A stretch of 64,000 nt of DNA, from contig JAMYHX010000089.1 of the NCBI GenBank assembly GCA_025529335.1, positions 1-64,000 on the forward strand. Direction: 5' to 3'. The position numbers were made by a program, and so were the translations under genes. Each line of letters starts with the position of its first letter. Within the stretch, counting starts at the first letter, position 1. This stretch comes from Rhizopus sp. PT2906 (lineage: Eukaryota > Mucoromycota > Mucoromycetes > Mucorales > Rhizopodaceae). Positions 46,030 to 59,042 of this stretch are shown piece by piece. The notes below the pieces were generated by a model that saw only the letters and a program-made list of their open reading frames with translations, was not told where the DNA came from and made no database searches.

Positions 46030-46770
46030 TTAGCTGGGCGTTCGTAGCATATATACAAGCTTTGTAAACTCTACTTGAACCTCCTGAAACACAAAAGCGT
46101 AGTTGGAAGCTATTCTTTTGGACTGATTGCATCCAATGCACATAAGACCCTTTACGTAGGCCACCTCACCTATAATCTTCTCATTGCCACTGCTGTTCGA
46201 AAACGTGCATCTATAGGTCTCCAAGAATCCCTTTCTTTGGGCAGCAGAAAAACCCATAACCACGCCGAAGACAGATGTTTTGGATACGCCCGGAGTACTG
46301 AAAAAACGCTTCAAGATACGTTTTAAAAAAGGTTCATTCAAGATTACCGATGGCAGCTTGTAAAATGAATAGGTGCTTGTTCAATGCGACATGCGAGTAA
46401 ATAAAGATTGTCTCTTTTTTCCTCTCATCCTTACATTTCCAACACTCCCAATAATAACAAGCTGTCCTTAATGGCCTTGTAAGTGACATCAGTGACGATG
46501 AGTTGAGAGCTAAATGGCAGATCAAACTTCTTAGGAAAACAAAATATAATATAGAAAGAAAAGATTGTTTAACTGCTTCTGCTGATGAAATAAAGCCTTC
46601 ATATTCGCTCTCATTCTTTCCAAGCTCGCCAGTGACCATACTCTACAGGATCTGTATGCAGTACATCTCCATTCTACGTTTTCGGACTCGCCAAAGAAAC
46701 TGGAACAAGAAACACCTATCCTCTGCGTCGCAATGTTCAGTTCGTATGTTGCGCGGTCCTTGTTAATCAA
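46030..46770 (-). pseudogene. broken frames of unknown repetitive protein
   Basis: Three minus-strand frames (46341-46030, 46639-46334, 46770-46531) of 79-103 codons overlap in different phases, with partly protein-like composition. They may be exons or frameshifted parts of one gene. No family recognised; the position next to the repeat gene suggests a mobile-element origin. Confidence 0.3.
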
Positions 46771-47291
46771 AATCTAGTTGACAGAGTCATATATAGAAGG
46801 ATAAACTTCCCCGATTCTAGACGAAACTCCAGCAACAGTTTTCCTAAGTTTGAGGGCGTCAAGATGACTCTTCTCTGTGCCTATGAAATGCCTAGGCGAG
46901 TATCTTCTGTGGCTATGTTTTGTGCATCATTTTACACTTTCCGTCACTAACTTAAAATTGACCATAACAGTGCGAATCTTTTTCTTTCCAACTTGAAATC
47001 ACAAGTACGCTTGTCCTTTTTATGGTTCTTTGCTGTATGTTTTCTACAAGCACCACCCAATATCAAAATTAATACCAACATGTTCGCTGTAAAGAACTAC
47101 TGACACTTCTGCTGCATTCTCATCAAGGAACTGGGAGATGAAGTTTTATTTATTTGTTAAAGAATAAAATACACTGTAAAGTAACTTCGAAAAAGGCTTA
47201 AAAATGTACACCCGCCAATCCTGGGAGAGTTGTGCCACTGCTTCAACTTTATTCTTCCAGGGTCCGACAGAGCTTGATTTTCTCTTTGAAC
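46771..47291. other. intergenic, promoter of LARS2-type gene
   Basis: 521 bp with no supported ORF; the 3' part should hold the promoter and leader of the leucyl-tRNA synthetase gene. The frame extends a few codons upstream of 47292 without an ATG. Confidence 0.5.
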
Positions 47292-50200
47292 ATGTCATTT
47301 CTGCATTGTCAGCTTACTCCAAGATCGCTGACAAAAGCAAGCAGAGCAAATATCTTTTTGGTGCGCTCCTTTGCTTCCAAACCCAAAAAGTTACCCGTTG
47401 ACTTTGCAGCGATTGAGACGAAATGGAAGTCAAGGTGGCAATCAGTCAAACCTGCTCCTGTCGATCCTTCTAAACCCAATTATTATACACTGTCCATGTT
47501 TCCTTACCCAAGTGGTATGCTTCATATGGGCCATGTTCGAGTGTATACAATAAGCGACACCATTCAACGATTTCGCAAGATGTTGGGTTACAACGTTTTA
47601 CATCCTATGGGCTGGGACGCATTTGGTCTGCCTGCTGAAAATGCGGCTATTGAGAGAGGAATACATCCTGCTGAATGGACAACAAAGAATATCGCAGCCA
47701 TGAAGGAACAAATGTCTAAATTATGCATTGACTTTGACTGGTCAAAGGTATATATACACCCTAGTTACACATCAAATAGGGCGTGTTTTGACTATATTTT
47801 AGGAAGTGACAACCTGTGATCCCGAGTACTATCGATGGACTCAGTACATATTCTTGGAATTATACAATGCAGGATTAGCATATCAAAAGGAAGCTGTGGT
47901 CAATTGGGATCCAGTAGATCAGACTGTGTTAGCAAACGAACAAGTGGATCCAGAAGGAAAATCATGGCGTTCAGGTGCTTTAGTAGAAAGAAAAAAACTG
48001 AAGCAGTGGTTTTTTAAAGTAACTGAATTTGCAGAGGTAAAAAAAAAGGGGAGAAAGAGAATACATTCATGGCAGACAGAAAAAGATAACAAGGTCATAA
48101 ATAGGATCTTTTGAAGGATATCGACAGACTAGAAAATTGGCCAGAACGCGTAAAACAGATGCAACGTAACTGGATTGGAAAGTCAAAGGGCGCAGAGTTT
48201 ACATTTAATACAGTAAGGGTGGACACATTGTTGATGGCGTCTATTGCTGAACTTTGTATTTTACATATAGACATCATCCAAGACAATGGAGCCTATCAAG
48301 GTGTTTACCAGTAGACCAGATACAATCTTTGGTGTACAATACTTGGTACTTGCACCAGAACATCCTCTTGTGAACAAAGAGTAAAGATACCAATACAAGC
48401 CGATCTGAGTCAATAATAACCTTGTTTTATATAATAGAAACTTACCGTCTGAACACGCAGACACAGTACTTGATTTTGTTGAAGGATTAAAGAAAAAGCA
48501 AAATATGGATGCTGCTGAAGAAAGCAAGCAGGGTGTCTTTACAGGCTTATTCGCAAAGAATCCATTCACCAAAGAAGATATTCCCATTTATGTTGCACCT
48601 TATGTCGTATCAGATTACGGTACTGGAGCCGTCATGGGTGTGCCAGCGCATGATAAGCGTGATTTTGAGTTTTGTCATGTAAATAAGGTGACTGAAAATA
48701 TCAAGTTTGTTGTGGAACCATGTATCAAGCCTGCGGACGAGCCTGTGGATAAGAGCACACCGTTCACAGCAGAAGGCATTTTGACAGAACTATCTGGTCC
48801 TTACAAAGGCATGAAATCCAAAGAAGCTGCCAAGGCTATATTAAGGGATGCACAGAAAATGGGAATTGGTCGTCCTACAACACAAGTAAGCAAAAGAATA
48901 AATGAACGATATGCAGGGAAAGATTGACATTGTTCACAGTATCGTCTCCGTGATTGGCTACTATCTAGACAACGCTATTGGGGCGCGCCTATTCCAATAA
49001 TTCACTGCCCTACCTGTAAGGTTGTTCCTGTACCTAAGGAGGATCTTCCGGTAAGTCTACCTCTAGATGTTGAATTCTCTGGAAAGGGTCATTCGCCCCT
49101 TGCACGTAAAGAGGATTGGGTTAAATGCAAATGTCCAAAGTATGTCCCTAAAAAGAAGATGTTCTATTATGTTCTAATACACAATGTGAATAGGTGTTAT
49201 GGACCCGCTAGACGTGAAACAGACACAATGGATACATTTGTAGACTCATCATGGTACTTTATGAGATACACAGATCCACACAACAAGTCTTTGTAAGTTC
49301 TATTTTTATACCAAATTCGACTAAACAGTAATGTATCATTTTTTACAAGGCCGTTTGATCCCGAGAAGGCATCGGCACTATTACCTGTAGATACATATAT
49401 TGGTGGTGTAGAACATGCTATTCTTCATCTTCTCTATTCCCGATTCATTTCGAAAGCATTACTGAAACAAGGAGCCTATCATCAATCCGCAGAAACCAAA
49501 CCTGGAAATGGCGAGCCCTTTAACATCTTATTGACTCAGGTAAAAGAAATTAATGACAATAATTGACGACGCATGCATAGCTCACTCTCTTTCCAGGGAA
49601 TGGTACATGGTCGTACATTTAAAGACCCCAACACATCGAGGTTCCTTAAACCAGAGGAGGTTGATGCATCAGGTGAGTGAGAACAAGGGAAAGTGCACGG
49701 CATCCTGATTACTAAACCTTTAAAGATCCCGCCAATCCAAAGATTATTGCCACAGGCGAAACCCCTTTAATCACTTTTGAAAAGATGTCAAAGAGTAAAT
49801 ACAATGGTGTAGATCCAGTGGTAAGTGTTGTAACTATAGTACATTGTTCGGTATAAATAAGAGTGCTTCGTAGAATGTAATCACCGAGTGTGGTGTGGAT
49901 CCAACCCGTCTACATATCCTTTATAAGGCGCCACCTTCAGAAGTCCTCGAATGGGATGACACGAGTATTGTCGGCATGCAGCGGTGGCTGGCCAAGGTTT
50001 TGAAATTGTCACAATCTACTCCCAAAAATACGAATGCTTTACCCCTAATCAAGAATATGACAAAGGATGAAAAGGAGTTGTATAGAATGACACATCAGAC
50101 GATTATGCAAGTAACAGAAAATATGACAAGGACCTATTCCTTCAATACCGTCATCTCTGATTTGATCAAACTTTCCAATGCCATTTCGTCAAGCACGACT

Positions 50201-50613
50201 CCAACAGACTCTCCAGTGTATTATCATGCAGTTCAATCTCTCGTCAAGATGATGGCTCCCATGACACCTGCTATGAGCGAAGAATGCTGGGAATACGTTG
50301 GCGCTAATAAAGAGAGCGTGCTTCAGCAAACTTGGCCATCATTTGAACCAGCTGCTTTAGAAAAAGATGAAATTACATGTGTGATTCAGGCAAGTTATAG
50401 TTACGGATTTAATAATCACTTTACTCACAAAGTCAATAGATCAATGGAAAGACAAGATTTACCATGACAATCTCTAAAGAACTATCAAACAATTCAAGCG
50501 AAATTGAAAAACTTGCTAGACAGACGGAAACGGGCCAAAGATGGCTTGGAGACAAAACGATTAGAAAGACCATTTTAGCAAAAAAGGGAGAGCTTGTTAA
50601 CTTTGTAATTTAA
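47292..50613 (+). CDS. mitochondrial leucyl-tRNA synthetase
   Basis: Class I synthetase charging mitochondrial tRNA-Leu. Twelve exons: 47292-47747, 47803-48036, 48105-48212, 48271-48380, 48438-48885, 48940-49139, 49194-49292, 49350-49539, 49597-49672, 49726-49820, 49874-50389 and 50440-50613; 901 residues. The N-terminus is basic (RANIFLVRSFASKPKKLPVD), a mitochondrial presequence; the bacterial-type architecture also supports this. Signatures: PYPSGMLHMGHVRVYT (HIGH), GWDAFGLPAENAAI, the editing-domain block TSRPDTIFG with GVPAHDKRDFEF, the zinc-like C-x-C-P-x-C region, LLSRQRYWGAPIP and FEKMSKSKYNG (KMSKS). The start is the first in-frame ATG. The last intron has a GC donor. In yeast the orthologue Nam2 also helps group I intron splicing; this cannot be judged here. 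Confidence 0.95.
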
Positions 50614-50633
50614 CATGTAATAATAAATATGTT

Positions 50634-51460
50634 TTATATAGTATAAATTCTTTCCAAGAAGCTGTGTTTAGATCTTTTGGCTTGAACGACGGCACTTGAG
50701 ACACCATCTGTTTTTGACTTGTAGACGACAGGATATCTCTTTATTAATTGACCGATGATACCTAAAGAAATACGTGTCATGTGAGTACTTTTTTGTTTAT
50801 AAAGAGAACAATCAAATGATTACCATAAAACCAATAGAGGTGAAGAGGGAATACAGACATTGCAAACATCCAAAGGAATTCTAAACGATGATATTGCTTA
50901 AGAGCAATGATCATGTATGAGTGAAATACGAGACGAAGCACAAAGAAAGTAGAGGCAAACAGGAAATCACATCTCCATTGATCTCTTATGGATCCAATAG
51001 CAAGTAGGAGCGTAGGAAGCTCTAACAGACTGTTAGCACTAAAGAATGAAGAAGATTGCGATTTGAGTAACCAAAGAAGGAGACCAGTGTATAAAGGATG
51101 GTGAATCCAGCCTGTTAATACTGTAATGCGGTGACGATAATAGATAGAACCCAATGCTAGATCTAGCACAAGATAAGATATAAAGAAACACACCATAGAA
51201 ATATGGAAATTGGAATCAAAAGATAGCAAGTTCATATCCCATCCTGACCGCCAAAAGAAAAAGAAGTGAGGGATCGAGATAAATGTACAGACTAGACTAC
51301 TTGTAAATGTCAATATCCAACTGATCTGTTTGTCTGTCTTTGTGAGGCCGCTTTTGATACAGTAAAAAAAGACGGATATTAAGGTAGCAAAACTAATTAC
51401 AAAGGATATTGGTACAATAGGTTGACAGAATACTTGAACAAGAGTGAGTTTCTGAATCAT
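50634..51460 (-). CDS. TLC-domain membrane protein (TMEM56/TLCD-like)
   Basis: Exons 51460-50824 and 50761-50634 give 254 residues with about six to seven hydrophobic helices. The arrangement fits TRAM-LAG1-CLN8 proteins: MVCFFISYLVLDLALGSIYY followed by WIHHPLYTGLLLWL and LLELPTLLLAIGSIRD (E/T/P spacing of the family), with ending helix FLWMFAMSVFPLHLYWFYG. The basic C-terminus (YKSKTD...KRSKHSFLERIYTI) would be cytosolic. The family is linked to lipid sensing or sphingolipid-related roles; the C-terminal ceramide-synthase signature is not evident. The start is the ATG at 51460. It is convergent with the synthetase gene, stops 20 bp apart. Confidence 0.75.
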
Positions 51461-52012
51461 TTGATTAAAGAGTATAAAGAACAAAAGAAAGATGCAGTAT
51501 TAATCTATTTTGACCATTGCTCGATTTATGTTTGAACAAAAGAAAATAAGGAGAGCACTCAGAATATTTACCAGAGACCTTCCGAGATCGTAAAGGGCTT
51601 TCATGCATGAAAGGGAGTCTGTCTTTATTTTTTTTTGGGATAGCTTCAGGGGGAGTTTTGCTTTCAGGGAATATATTTTTTAAAAAAGAAATCCTTTTTT
51701 TGGCAAGATATAGAAAAAAAAAGGTTGATCTAAAGGAGAACATCATTCTTTGCTTTCTTTATAGAAAAAGGGTGATGTCAAATGCTGTCAAGGTGGCAAG
51801 AAGAAGATGTATAAAACAAAGAAAGCAGCAATTGGTGTGTAAACTCAGAAGATTTAATAAAATAAAATGATTTATTTACTTATGCATAAAAAGGATACTT
51901 GATCTGCATTGTGTTGGTGTGTATCTTATTTATTTAACCTTGTTTAGAATCTTTGTGATGATATAACTATATTTCTTTGTTCTCCTCCCTTTATTTGCCT
52001 CTTGACCCTTTT
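51461..52012. other. intergenic with overlapping weak frames on both strands
   Basis: 552 bp upstream of the TLC gene and downstream of the molybdenum cofactor gene. An 87-codon + frame (51607-51870, rich in Lys/Arg at its end) and a 93-codon minus frame overlap. Neither resembles a known protein, so neither is called. Confidence 0.4.
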
Positions 52013-54268
52013 TTACTGTGGGTCAAGCTGTCCTATAAGCATGCACTGGACTTTTGTCCCTTTTTGTAATCTTGATTGTTCAGGAGACTTTATAGGTAAC
52101 TTCAGTAAACCATTGGCTTCTTTCATACTTAGCATACGACTACTTAACTGACTACCCGTTGATTTAGCAACCAATCCATTCGTGCTTGCCCTTACGTGAA
52201 CTCTATGGAACTCTGGCCTTGTATCCAAATTTATATCATTTTCCAACTATGGATATTAAGTATATCATTATTTACAAAAAGTCAATTCCTTACCTCTACA
52301 GAAATAACCACGTTGTCTGGATTACTCCAGCCTGCCATCTTACGTAAAGCAGGGAGAACAAATAGATAAAATGTGACCGTAGCAGAAACAGGATTACCTG
52401 GCAGAGCAAAAATCAACTTTGATTTCTTGCCACATGGTATAGTGGCAAATGTGGCAGGTTTCCTACAAAACCATTAACCATCGACATCTCCTTATCTGAG
52501 CTGTAACTTTCTTCATTTTACCCTGGCTTCATCAACACTCTCCCAAAGTGAATGGTAGCATTTAATTTTTGTTCAAGTATAGGCTTCATCAGATCTGCTT
52601 CACCCATTGAAACTCCACCAGTGGTAACAATCACATCCACCTTGGATAAAGCCTCATCTAGGCATTCTTCAATATCTTGTACTTTATCGCTCACGATACC
52701 TAAATCCATTGTTTCGAATCCGGCATTTCGAATGGCAGCCAACAGAGACAATCGGTTGGTGTCACGGATTTGCCCTGGTTTTAGCCTATCTGTCGGCATG
52801 TGATCCAACACCTCATTTCCAGAGGAAAGAACGCCTACGAGCGGCTTACGATAGACTCTGACGTGCCGTATGCCTACAGACGCTAATAGTGCAACCTCAC
52901 TGGCGCCAATACGTTGCCCCTTGACGCCTACCACTTGGCCGATACCACAATCTGATCCAATTTCTCTAATATTATCGCCTTTTGAAGCACTCACTAAAAT
53001 CTCGATCTCTAGCTCCTGCTTGCCATCTGCAGATGCTTTAACTAGCTTTGTATCTTCAATCATGATGACAGCATTAGCTCCGTCAGGAACCATTCCCCCC
53101 GTTGCAACGCGAGCAATTTTGCCTCGGCTTAGGGTCATATTTGCCTCTTGTGTCTCGGCTAATGCAATCGATTCTACTGGATATACGCCCGGCCCATCTT
53201 CAACTAAAGATGTAGAGAGTAAATATGGATGATGATGTCATTTTAGCTCAGCGTATACCATAAACAGCATATCCATCTACCATAGATGCACGATATCCAG
53301 GAACTGGTTCTATTGATTTAACATCTTCTGCAAGAACATACCCAGATGCCAAAAACTGAGATACTGGAATTAAAACTGCATTAAGTGCAGTAGAATGTTC
53401 AAGTACCAATTTTTGGGCTTCGTCTACTGAAATAAGGGGATAAGGGGAGCTACGTGCACGTCGTGAGACTATCAACATGTTATTGAACGACCGCGTATAT
53501 CATTCTTTCTTTTCTTACCAGGAGTGTCTAATGGGATTGATTGACCTGTCAAGTTCTCTTCACGTTCAGAGTGAACACAACGATGTCCTTGCATTTGAGC
53601 ATGTGTTTGCTTGACTGATTCCTTGTGTTGATTAGATAGTAAGTCTAATGCATGAGGTAATACTTTCAACACAGCCTCCATATTTTCCTTGCAAGCTTTG
53701 GGGCTGCCAGGTAAAGTGATGATGATTGATTTATTTCTGATGCCTGTCACTGGACGTGATAATGCTGCAAAAGGAGTAATAGATAGAGATGAAGATAGTA
53801 GTAAATGTGTTATTCCAGGTGTCTCTCGCGTCAACAGTGGCTTTATGGCCTAAATTACATAAATATAAGGTCAATGATACGTTGCATATACAAAAACTCT
53901 ATTACTTCTGGCGTTCTATCTCTTTCAGCGAATCCTGTACCTCCTGTAAGCAATATCAAGTTTAGATTATATTGATCAGTCCATGTTTCGACCGTCTTTT
54001 GAATGTCGCGAATCTCGTCAGGTACAATGAGCTGTTTTTCAACTGAATATTTATCTTCTTTTGAAAGAATCTCGACTATAGTTGGTCCACTTTTGTCAAG
54101 TGAGACGTCATTTGAAGCTGTGTCACTGACTATATATTCGTGTTATCATACAATATCACGTCAACACAGTCAGTAAGTTACCTGTAAGGACTCCAACAGT
54201 GTAAACCATATCTATAAGAAGAAAGAAAAAGAAATCGGAGATTGAACAAGCAGCTTTTTACCTGTCAT
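52013..54268 (-). CDS. molybdopterin synthesis fusion enzyme, gephyrin/CnxE type (MogA-MoeA)
   Basis: Catalyses the last two steps of molybdenum cofactor synthesis: adenylation of molybdopterin (G domain) and molybdate insertion (E domain). Exons 54268-54262 (7 nt), 54211-54182, 54129-53906, 53849-53519, 53468-53259, 53203-52522, 52462-52294 and 52246-52013; 628 residues. The N-terminal G domain shows VGVLTVSD, LILLTGGTGF and IIITLPGSPKACKEN. The linker contains a His/Cys segment, and the MoeA-like E domain shows VPGYRASMVDGYAV, ATGGMVPDGANAVIMIED, LSSGNEVLD, VIVTTGGVSMGEADLMKP and LIFALPGNPVSATVTFY. Domain order is G then E, as in gephyrin. The 7-nt first exon (M-T-D) is inferred; translation could instead begin at the ATG at 54209. 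Confidence 0.93.
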
Positions 54269-54544
54269 ATTTTAGAGACAATAAGGAAATGAACTCATTT
54301 ATCAGAATAGTACTTTTTAAAAAAGGAAGAGAAATATTCTATTGTTCTTCAAATATACTTACCTTTTATTCTTTTACTATGAGTTTGAATGATCTTTTCT
54401 TTGGCTGTCCATGATACAGTCGTTCTTCCGATATTTCGGTGTAATCAAGTTCAGTCACTTTCCAAAAATAGAAATAATGGTATCTCAAAAAGCTGGAAGC
54501 GTAAAAAATATTTATCTTCCCCCCCTTTATCTTTTTCTTGTAGG

Positions 54545-55085
54545 ATGCCTACTTACAATAATATCCGTATTTTACATGCTACGACTCCTAAATACTTTGA
54601 AAAGTGTCTTGAAGTACGACAAGAAGTATTTATAAATGAACAAAAACACTCTATTGCCATAGAAAGAGATGGGTACAAATGACAGGTTGGGAAACATACA
54701 AGACCCTGATATAAACATATTGAATAGATTGGATGATATCTGTCAGCATTGGGTTGCTGTTTGTGATAAAGTCAATGAGGATGGAACCATTGATGCTGAT
54801 TATCCTATTGGAAATGTTCGATTAATGCCAAAACCCGATGGAGTTGCCAAGCTGGGTCGTCTCGGTGTTCTTTCCTCTGCTCGAGGTCTTCATGTTGGAC
54901 AAATGTTGGTGAAAGCTTTTATTGAATATTGTAAAAAAAATGAATATACAACAATTGTACTACATGCACAAAATGATAAGCGTGGATTTTATGAAAGGGT
55001 TGGATTTAAAGTAGAAGAAGGCGATGATGAAATCTTTATGGAATCACATACACCGCATGTTCGTATGTGGATGAGAAACTTGTAG
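54545..55085 (+). CDS. GNAT-family N-acetyltransferase
   Basis: Exons 54545-54672 and 54728-55085 give 161 residues, a typical stand-alone GNAT. The N-terminal part FEKCLEVRQEVFINEQ matches the ElaA/YjcF-like subgroup (R-x-x-VFxxEQ). The acetyl-CoA binding region follows as LGRLGVLSSARGLHVGQMLV (strand 4 and pyrophosphate loop, R-G-x-H-x-G). FYERVGFKVEEGD is the C-terminal FY-x-x-x-GF motif. The substrate is unknown. The intron starts GGGTAC and was chosen because it joins ERDG to LDDIC in frame. Divergent from the molybdenum cofactor gene, 276 bp apart. Confidence 0.88.
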
Positions 55086-55122
55086 ATGAATAACAAATAA
55101 ATAGACTTTCCTTATTACAGGT

Positions 55123-58100
55123 CTACGTCAAACGATTCTTTTCTCTAAAGAATTTGCTTGTTCTTCCCATTGCTTTACCAAAGACATCATAACTTTCTAC
55201 ATGTTCTCCTATCCATTTTGGAAGCTTTTTTCGTATCCGATCCGTTGTATATCGTTTATCTAGTAAAACAATCGTTGCATAATCTCCCTTATGACGGATT
55301 GCTCTACCAATAGACTGATTCACTCCTCTCATACATAGATTTTCATAATATTCCATTCCTCCATCCAGTTTATCCTATATATCCACTCTGTCAATACTCT
55401 TTTTTTTTTTCTTCTTTGCTTAAACTAAGCTTACATTCGCATGGCCTGTATGCTCTTTTGCATACTTCATCTTTTCAATCAATTCAACAGAGCTTCGATT
55501 GGCAAAAGGTAATCCTATCATGATGACTCCTCTTTAAAGAAGTAAGTAGACAGCAATACATTACTACCTTTCTTTTACCTTCCCAATCTATCTGAGAAAT
55601 TGATTCCTTCAGACATTTTTCCATTAACAACACATAAAAGTAATGCACCTTTACTATCTTCTATTTCAATCTGCAGCGTATAATCTCGTAAGGTAGCCTC
55701 GACCTTGTTGCTTTCTTTAGGCTCCCTAAACACTTTTTTATGCTTTTCAATTCGTTCCAAAATACCATTTTCCTTCCATCTCTTGTACATTTGATCCAGA
55801 TAGGTAAAGCTAGGAAAGAAGCAGATGGTACCGTCTGGTATAACATTGCAGAGATTAGCTATTGTACGTCCAGTTTCATCAATCTTGGAGGGGAAAAAAG
55901 TATTAGTAAGCACCATCAAGTAAACAAAAAAAAAAAAACTCTTACCAATGATTCGTCTTGTCTGTTTTCAAATGTGTACACGAGGGGCTTTCCCGTTGGA
56001 CCAGTCTCCACTGTCATCGTGAGCAGGTTGGTTGATGGTATGATGTGCCCACAAGAAAAATGAGTTATCCTTTCTTTTGGTATATTCGGAAATAAAAGGG
56101 ATGAAAAGTCTGAAACCTGAAGGATACATTATTTGGTCAAAAGAGAGGGACGTATAGATATATATGTATACACTTACAGGCTCCATAGTACCACCTGCCA
56201 AGATGATACTTTTTGCTTCGTCTACAAGTGGCTTAAATGCATCGGCAGGGTTAAGCAGCATGTACTTTATCGATGCTACTGGGCTCTCTGTCGTTCCAAA
56301 GCTAATCACTATACGTCCATCTTTATTTGGGTTAGTAAGTGCCAAGAGGAGCGCTTCGACCTGTGTGAGAGTAGGAATGGATGATGATAATGCTGGTGGA
56401 AGAGGAGGAAGAGAAGTTGATGCGTTCGGATCAGTAAGCTGTTTTCTACGTTTTTCCTCTTCTTTTTCTTTTGCTTTATCGATAAATCCGTTCAGTTTTC
56501 GTGCTAAATTGCTTGCTTCCAGATAGTTTTTAATCTTGTACATATTTAAATGATCAATGGACGATTGATGCAAGAATTCATTCACATGCATCACGCGATC
56601 CTTTCGTTTGCTTTTATCCTCTACTTGCAAGTGTCGGATAAGCATTTTGAGGATATTCAGTATTTGCTTGATATATACAACATTCTTTCCAAGTAGTCGC
56701 TCTTTATACTTTTGTATGTACAGGCTAAGTTGGTTCCATGTGAGTTGGATTTGAACTAGAGAAAGTGTTACTGTATAAAGTGAGGTGACAGTTTCTATCA
56801 AATTATGCGCTTCATCTATGATAACAATGCTGTTTTTTAAAGAAATGCCTAGTGATTCTCGAGTGTTGGCGTGTAAAAGATGTTGATATGGAAGTACAAC
56901 CAGCTATAGAACATGATTAACCTGTATTCGTGCTTATCTCTGTGCTACTATTACCTGTGATGAAGGTACTGTCTTTCGTGATCCATAATATGGACAGATA
57001 GTAAGCTTTTCACCAATCTTAATCAATTCCTCAATATCCCTAACTCTAGCCTAACATTTGATAAGATATATGTTACAAAAAAAAAGGGAGGGACATACTA
57101 TTGCATGATCTCTAAATTGATCCCACTTTGGTTTATTATCCCATGACGGTAGAAAAGAGCACGGTCCCTTGGTTGATCCTTCAAAAGATATGAGTGAATG
57201 TGATTTAATGCTATTGTAATGTACCTTTCTTTTGCATGTCCAGACATGCTTCATTGATCCTATGTACACTACCAAGTTTATTTACATCTTTATTTATGCA
57301 CAAATTCTTTCTGGATCCAAGAGAAATTTCGTATAGATCTTGATTATATGCTGTTTTATGTATCTCATGGACAAACTGTGCCAGCTGTGAGTGTGTTCTC
57401 GATGCATAATAGATCTATTCGATACGTCAGCACTCCATGGCGCATATTTCATGCTATAATGTATACCTTTGTTTCAAATAAATCCTCATCCTCTTCTTCT
57501 TCGGCATCATTATAGGATAACTTTGGCTTTCTTTTAGACTCAAATCTATTACTCTTATTAGTCTATGCTTCTAAAGCACAAATGATTGCTATGTACTTGT
57601 TTAACAACTCTTGCACTTCTTTAGAAAGATATGAACGGGTCTTGTCATTTGTATCCTCTTCATCATCGCTATTATAGTCTTCCACAAGAAACTCATCATC
57701 ATCGTCAGTAAGGGCACCTTGTTTTTTGAATTTCTTTTTTCTATCTGTTGACTCAAGTTCAAACATGGCTTGATCTCTCTCAATATTTCGTACTCGCTGT
57801 ATACGATCTTTTAATTCAGCTCTTCGTCTTTCTCTATCACTTGATTTACGTCCTTCTGCTGACTGTGCCTGAAAGGCTGTTACCCAGTCTGGTTCGTTGT
57901 CTAAGCTTATATATTAGCTTTCTCCAAGTTTAGGAACAGTTGTGTCTTTTTGAACCTGTAGAGTTTGTTGACTGCTTTGGTTCGGTTGCTTTGGCTTCAT
58001 GATCTTGTAGCCATTTAAGTGATCCACAAATCAAACTTAGTGATTTACCCTGAGAAAATAGCTCGGTCAACCTCTCGTGTCTCTCTCTTTTTGTTTTTAT

Positions 58101-58237
58101 GATATTACTGTTCCTGTTGGACTTTCGAATATGCCAATCTTGTCTTGTGATAAGGTGCGATATAGGGACGTCATAAAGTCCTTTTGTATCGAATATGGTT
58201 CAAATGGAAAACCAAACGAATCTGGAATGTTGCTCAT
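55123..58237 (-). CDS. Chl1/DDX11-type iron-sulfur DNA helicase
   Basis: 5'-3' superfamily 2 helicase of the XPD family, needed for sister-chromatid cohesion and replication of structured DNA. Twelve exons: 58237-58109, 58049-57956, 57900-57597, 57545-57467, 57414-57225, 57178-57099, 57050-56955, 56903-56178, 56116-55946, 55883-55579, 55531-55435 and 55374-55123; 840 residues. The N-terminal FPFEPYSIQKDFM (Q-like motif) is followed by Walker A ESPTGTGKS split by intron 1. The Fe-S cysteines are in NLCINKD, EACLDM, GPCSFLP and TICPYYG. The DEAH box is VIIDEAHN, and motif VI is NQSIGRAIRHKGDYA. FKPLVDEAKSIILAGGTMEP is typical of Chl1/FANCJ. Divergent from COA3. Confidence 0.93.
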
Positions 58238-58444
58238 TTTTTGGAAGCACACAGGAACACGTCGCGAATAATAATTATAAAAAAAAATATAAATTTATAT
58301 ACGTGCACAGTCCGCTTGCTCAAAAAGGGGTAGGGGGAGAAAACATATGCTGCGAAAAGGTTCAGCCAATCAGAATGAACAGTTTAACTATGGGTGCTTG
58401 AAGAATTGATAACTTTTTTTTTTGCTTCATTCTTTAATCAACAC

Positions 58445-58766
58445 ATGAACAATCAACCTACTAGAGAAAAGCTTTATTCACAACCAAAAGGATATGGTTT
58501 TAGTCCTGCCTTAGAAAGAACTCGCAAGCCTTTTGCTGTTCGTAACATGTTGACATTAGCCGGTCTTTTGACATTTACTGGCAGTGTTTGTGAGTAATCT
58601 CAAACTGTTTGATGAACATGTCTTAATCTATTTTTTTTTTTCTTTTTTCTTATTAGATGCTTATTCACTCTTTGCAGTTAAGCAAGACGACTTTAGCGAT
58701 GTTACCTTACCAAGTCAACTTCCTGGAGTTCATGACGTTACTAAAGAGCAAAAGAAGAACAACTAA
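58445..58766 (+). CDS. cytochrome c oxidase assembly factor 3 (COA3/CCDC56)
   Basis: Exons 58445-58589 and 58657-58766 give 84 residues. One membrane helix (NMLTLAGLLTFTGSVYAYSL) follows RKPFAVR and precedes AVKQDDFSDV, the hallmark segment of COA3. The C-terminus is short and ends in Lys/Asn. COA3 is an inner-membrane regulator of COX1 translation and assembly. The intron splits the codon for the Tyr of VYAYS, and the exon junction restores this motif exactly. Confidence 0.92.
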
Positions 58767-59042
58767 ATATTTTGTACATAATAAACCTTATTGTCTTTTT
58801 CAGTATAAATGCATCCTTTTTTTTTATTTGCAAGATGGATATCATTACTATAAAATCAACATATAAAAAAAGTCGAGTCTCCTGTTGACCCGCTTGGCTG
58901 TGTTAACTATGGTAAACATATGACACACCAACAACTTGTTCAGTCTCTCTCTCACTGAGATAATGAGTATCCAATAGAATCATTTTTTAATTTAATAAAG
59001 AATTACTCTTTCTCCCTTTCACTGAATATTCTTCACTTCAAT

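Noticed and set aside
51465..51870. Overlapping frames of ~90 codons on both strands between the TLC and molybdenum cofactor genes.
   Set aside because: They overlap each other, have low-complexity Phe/Lys composition and no family resemblance.
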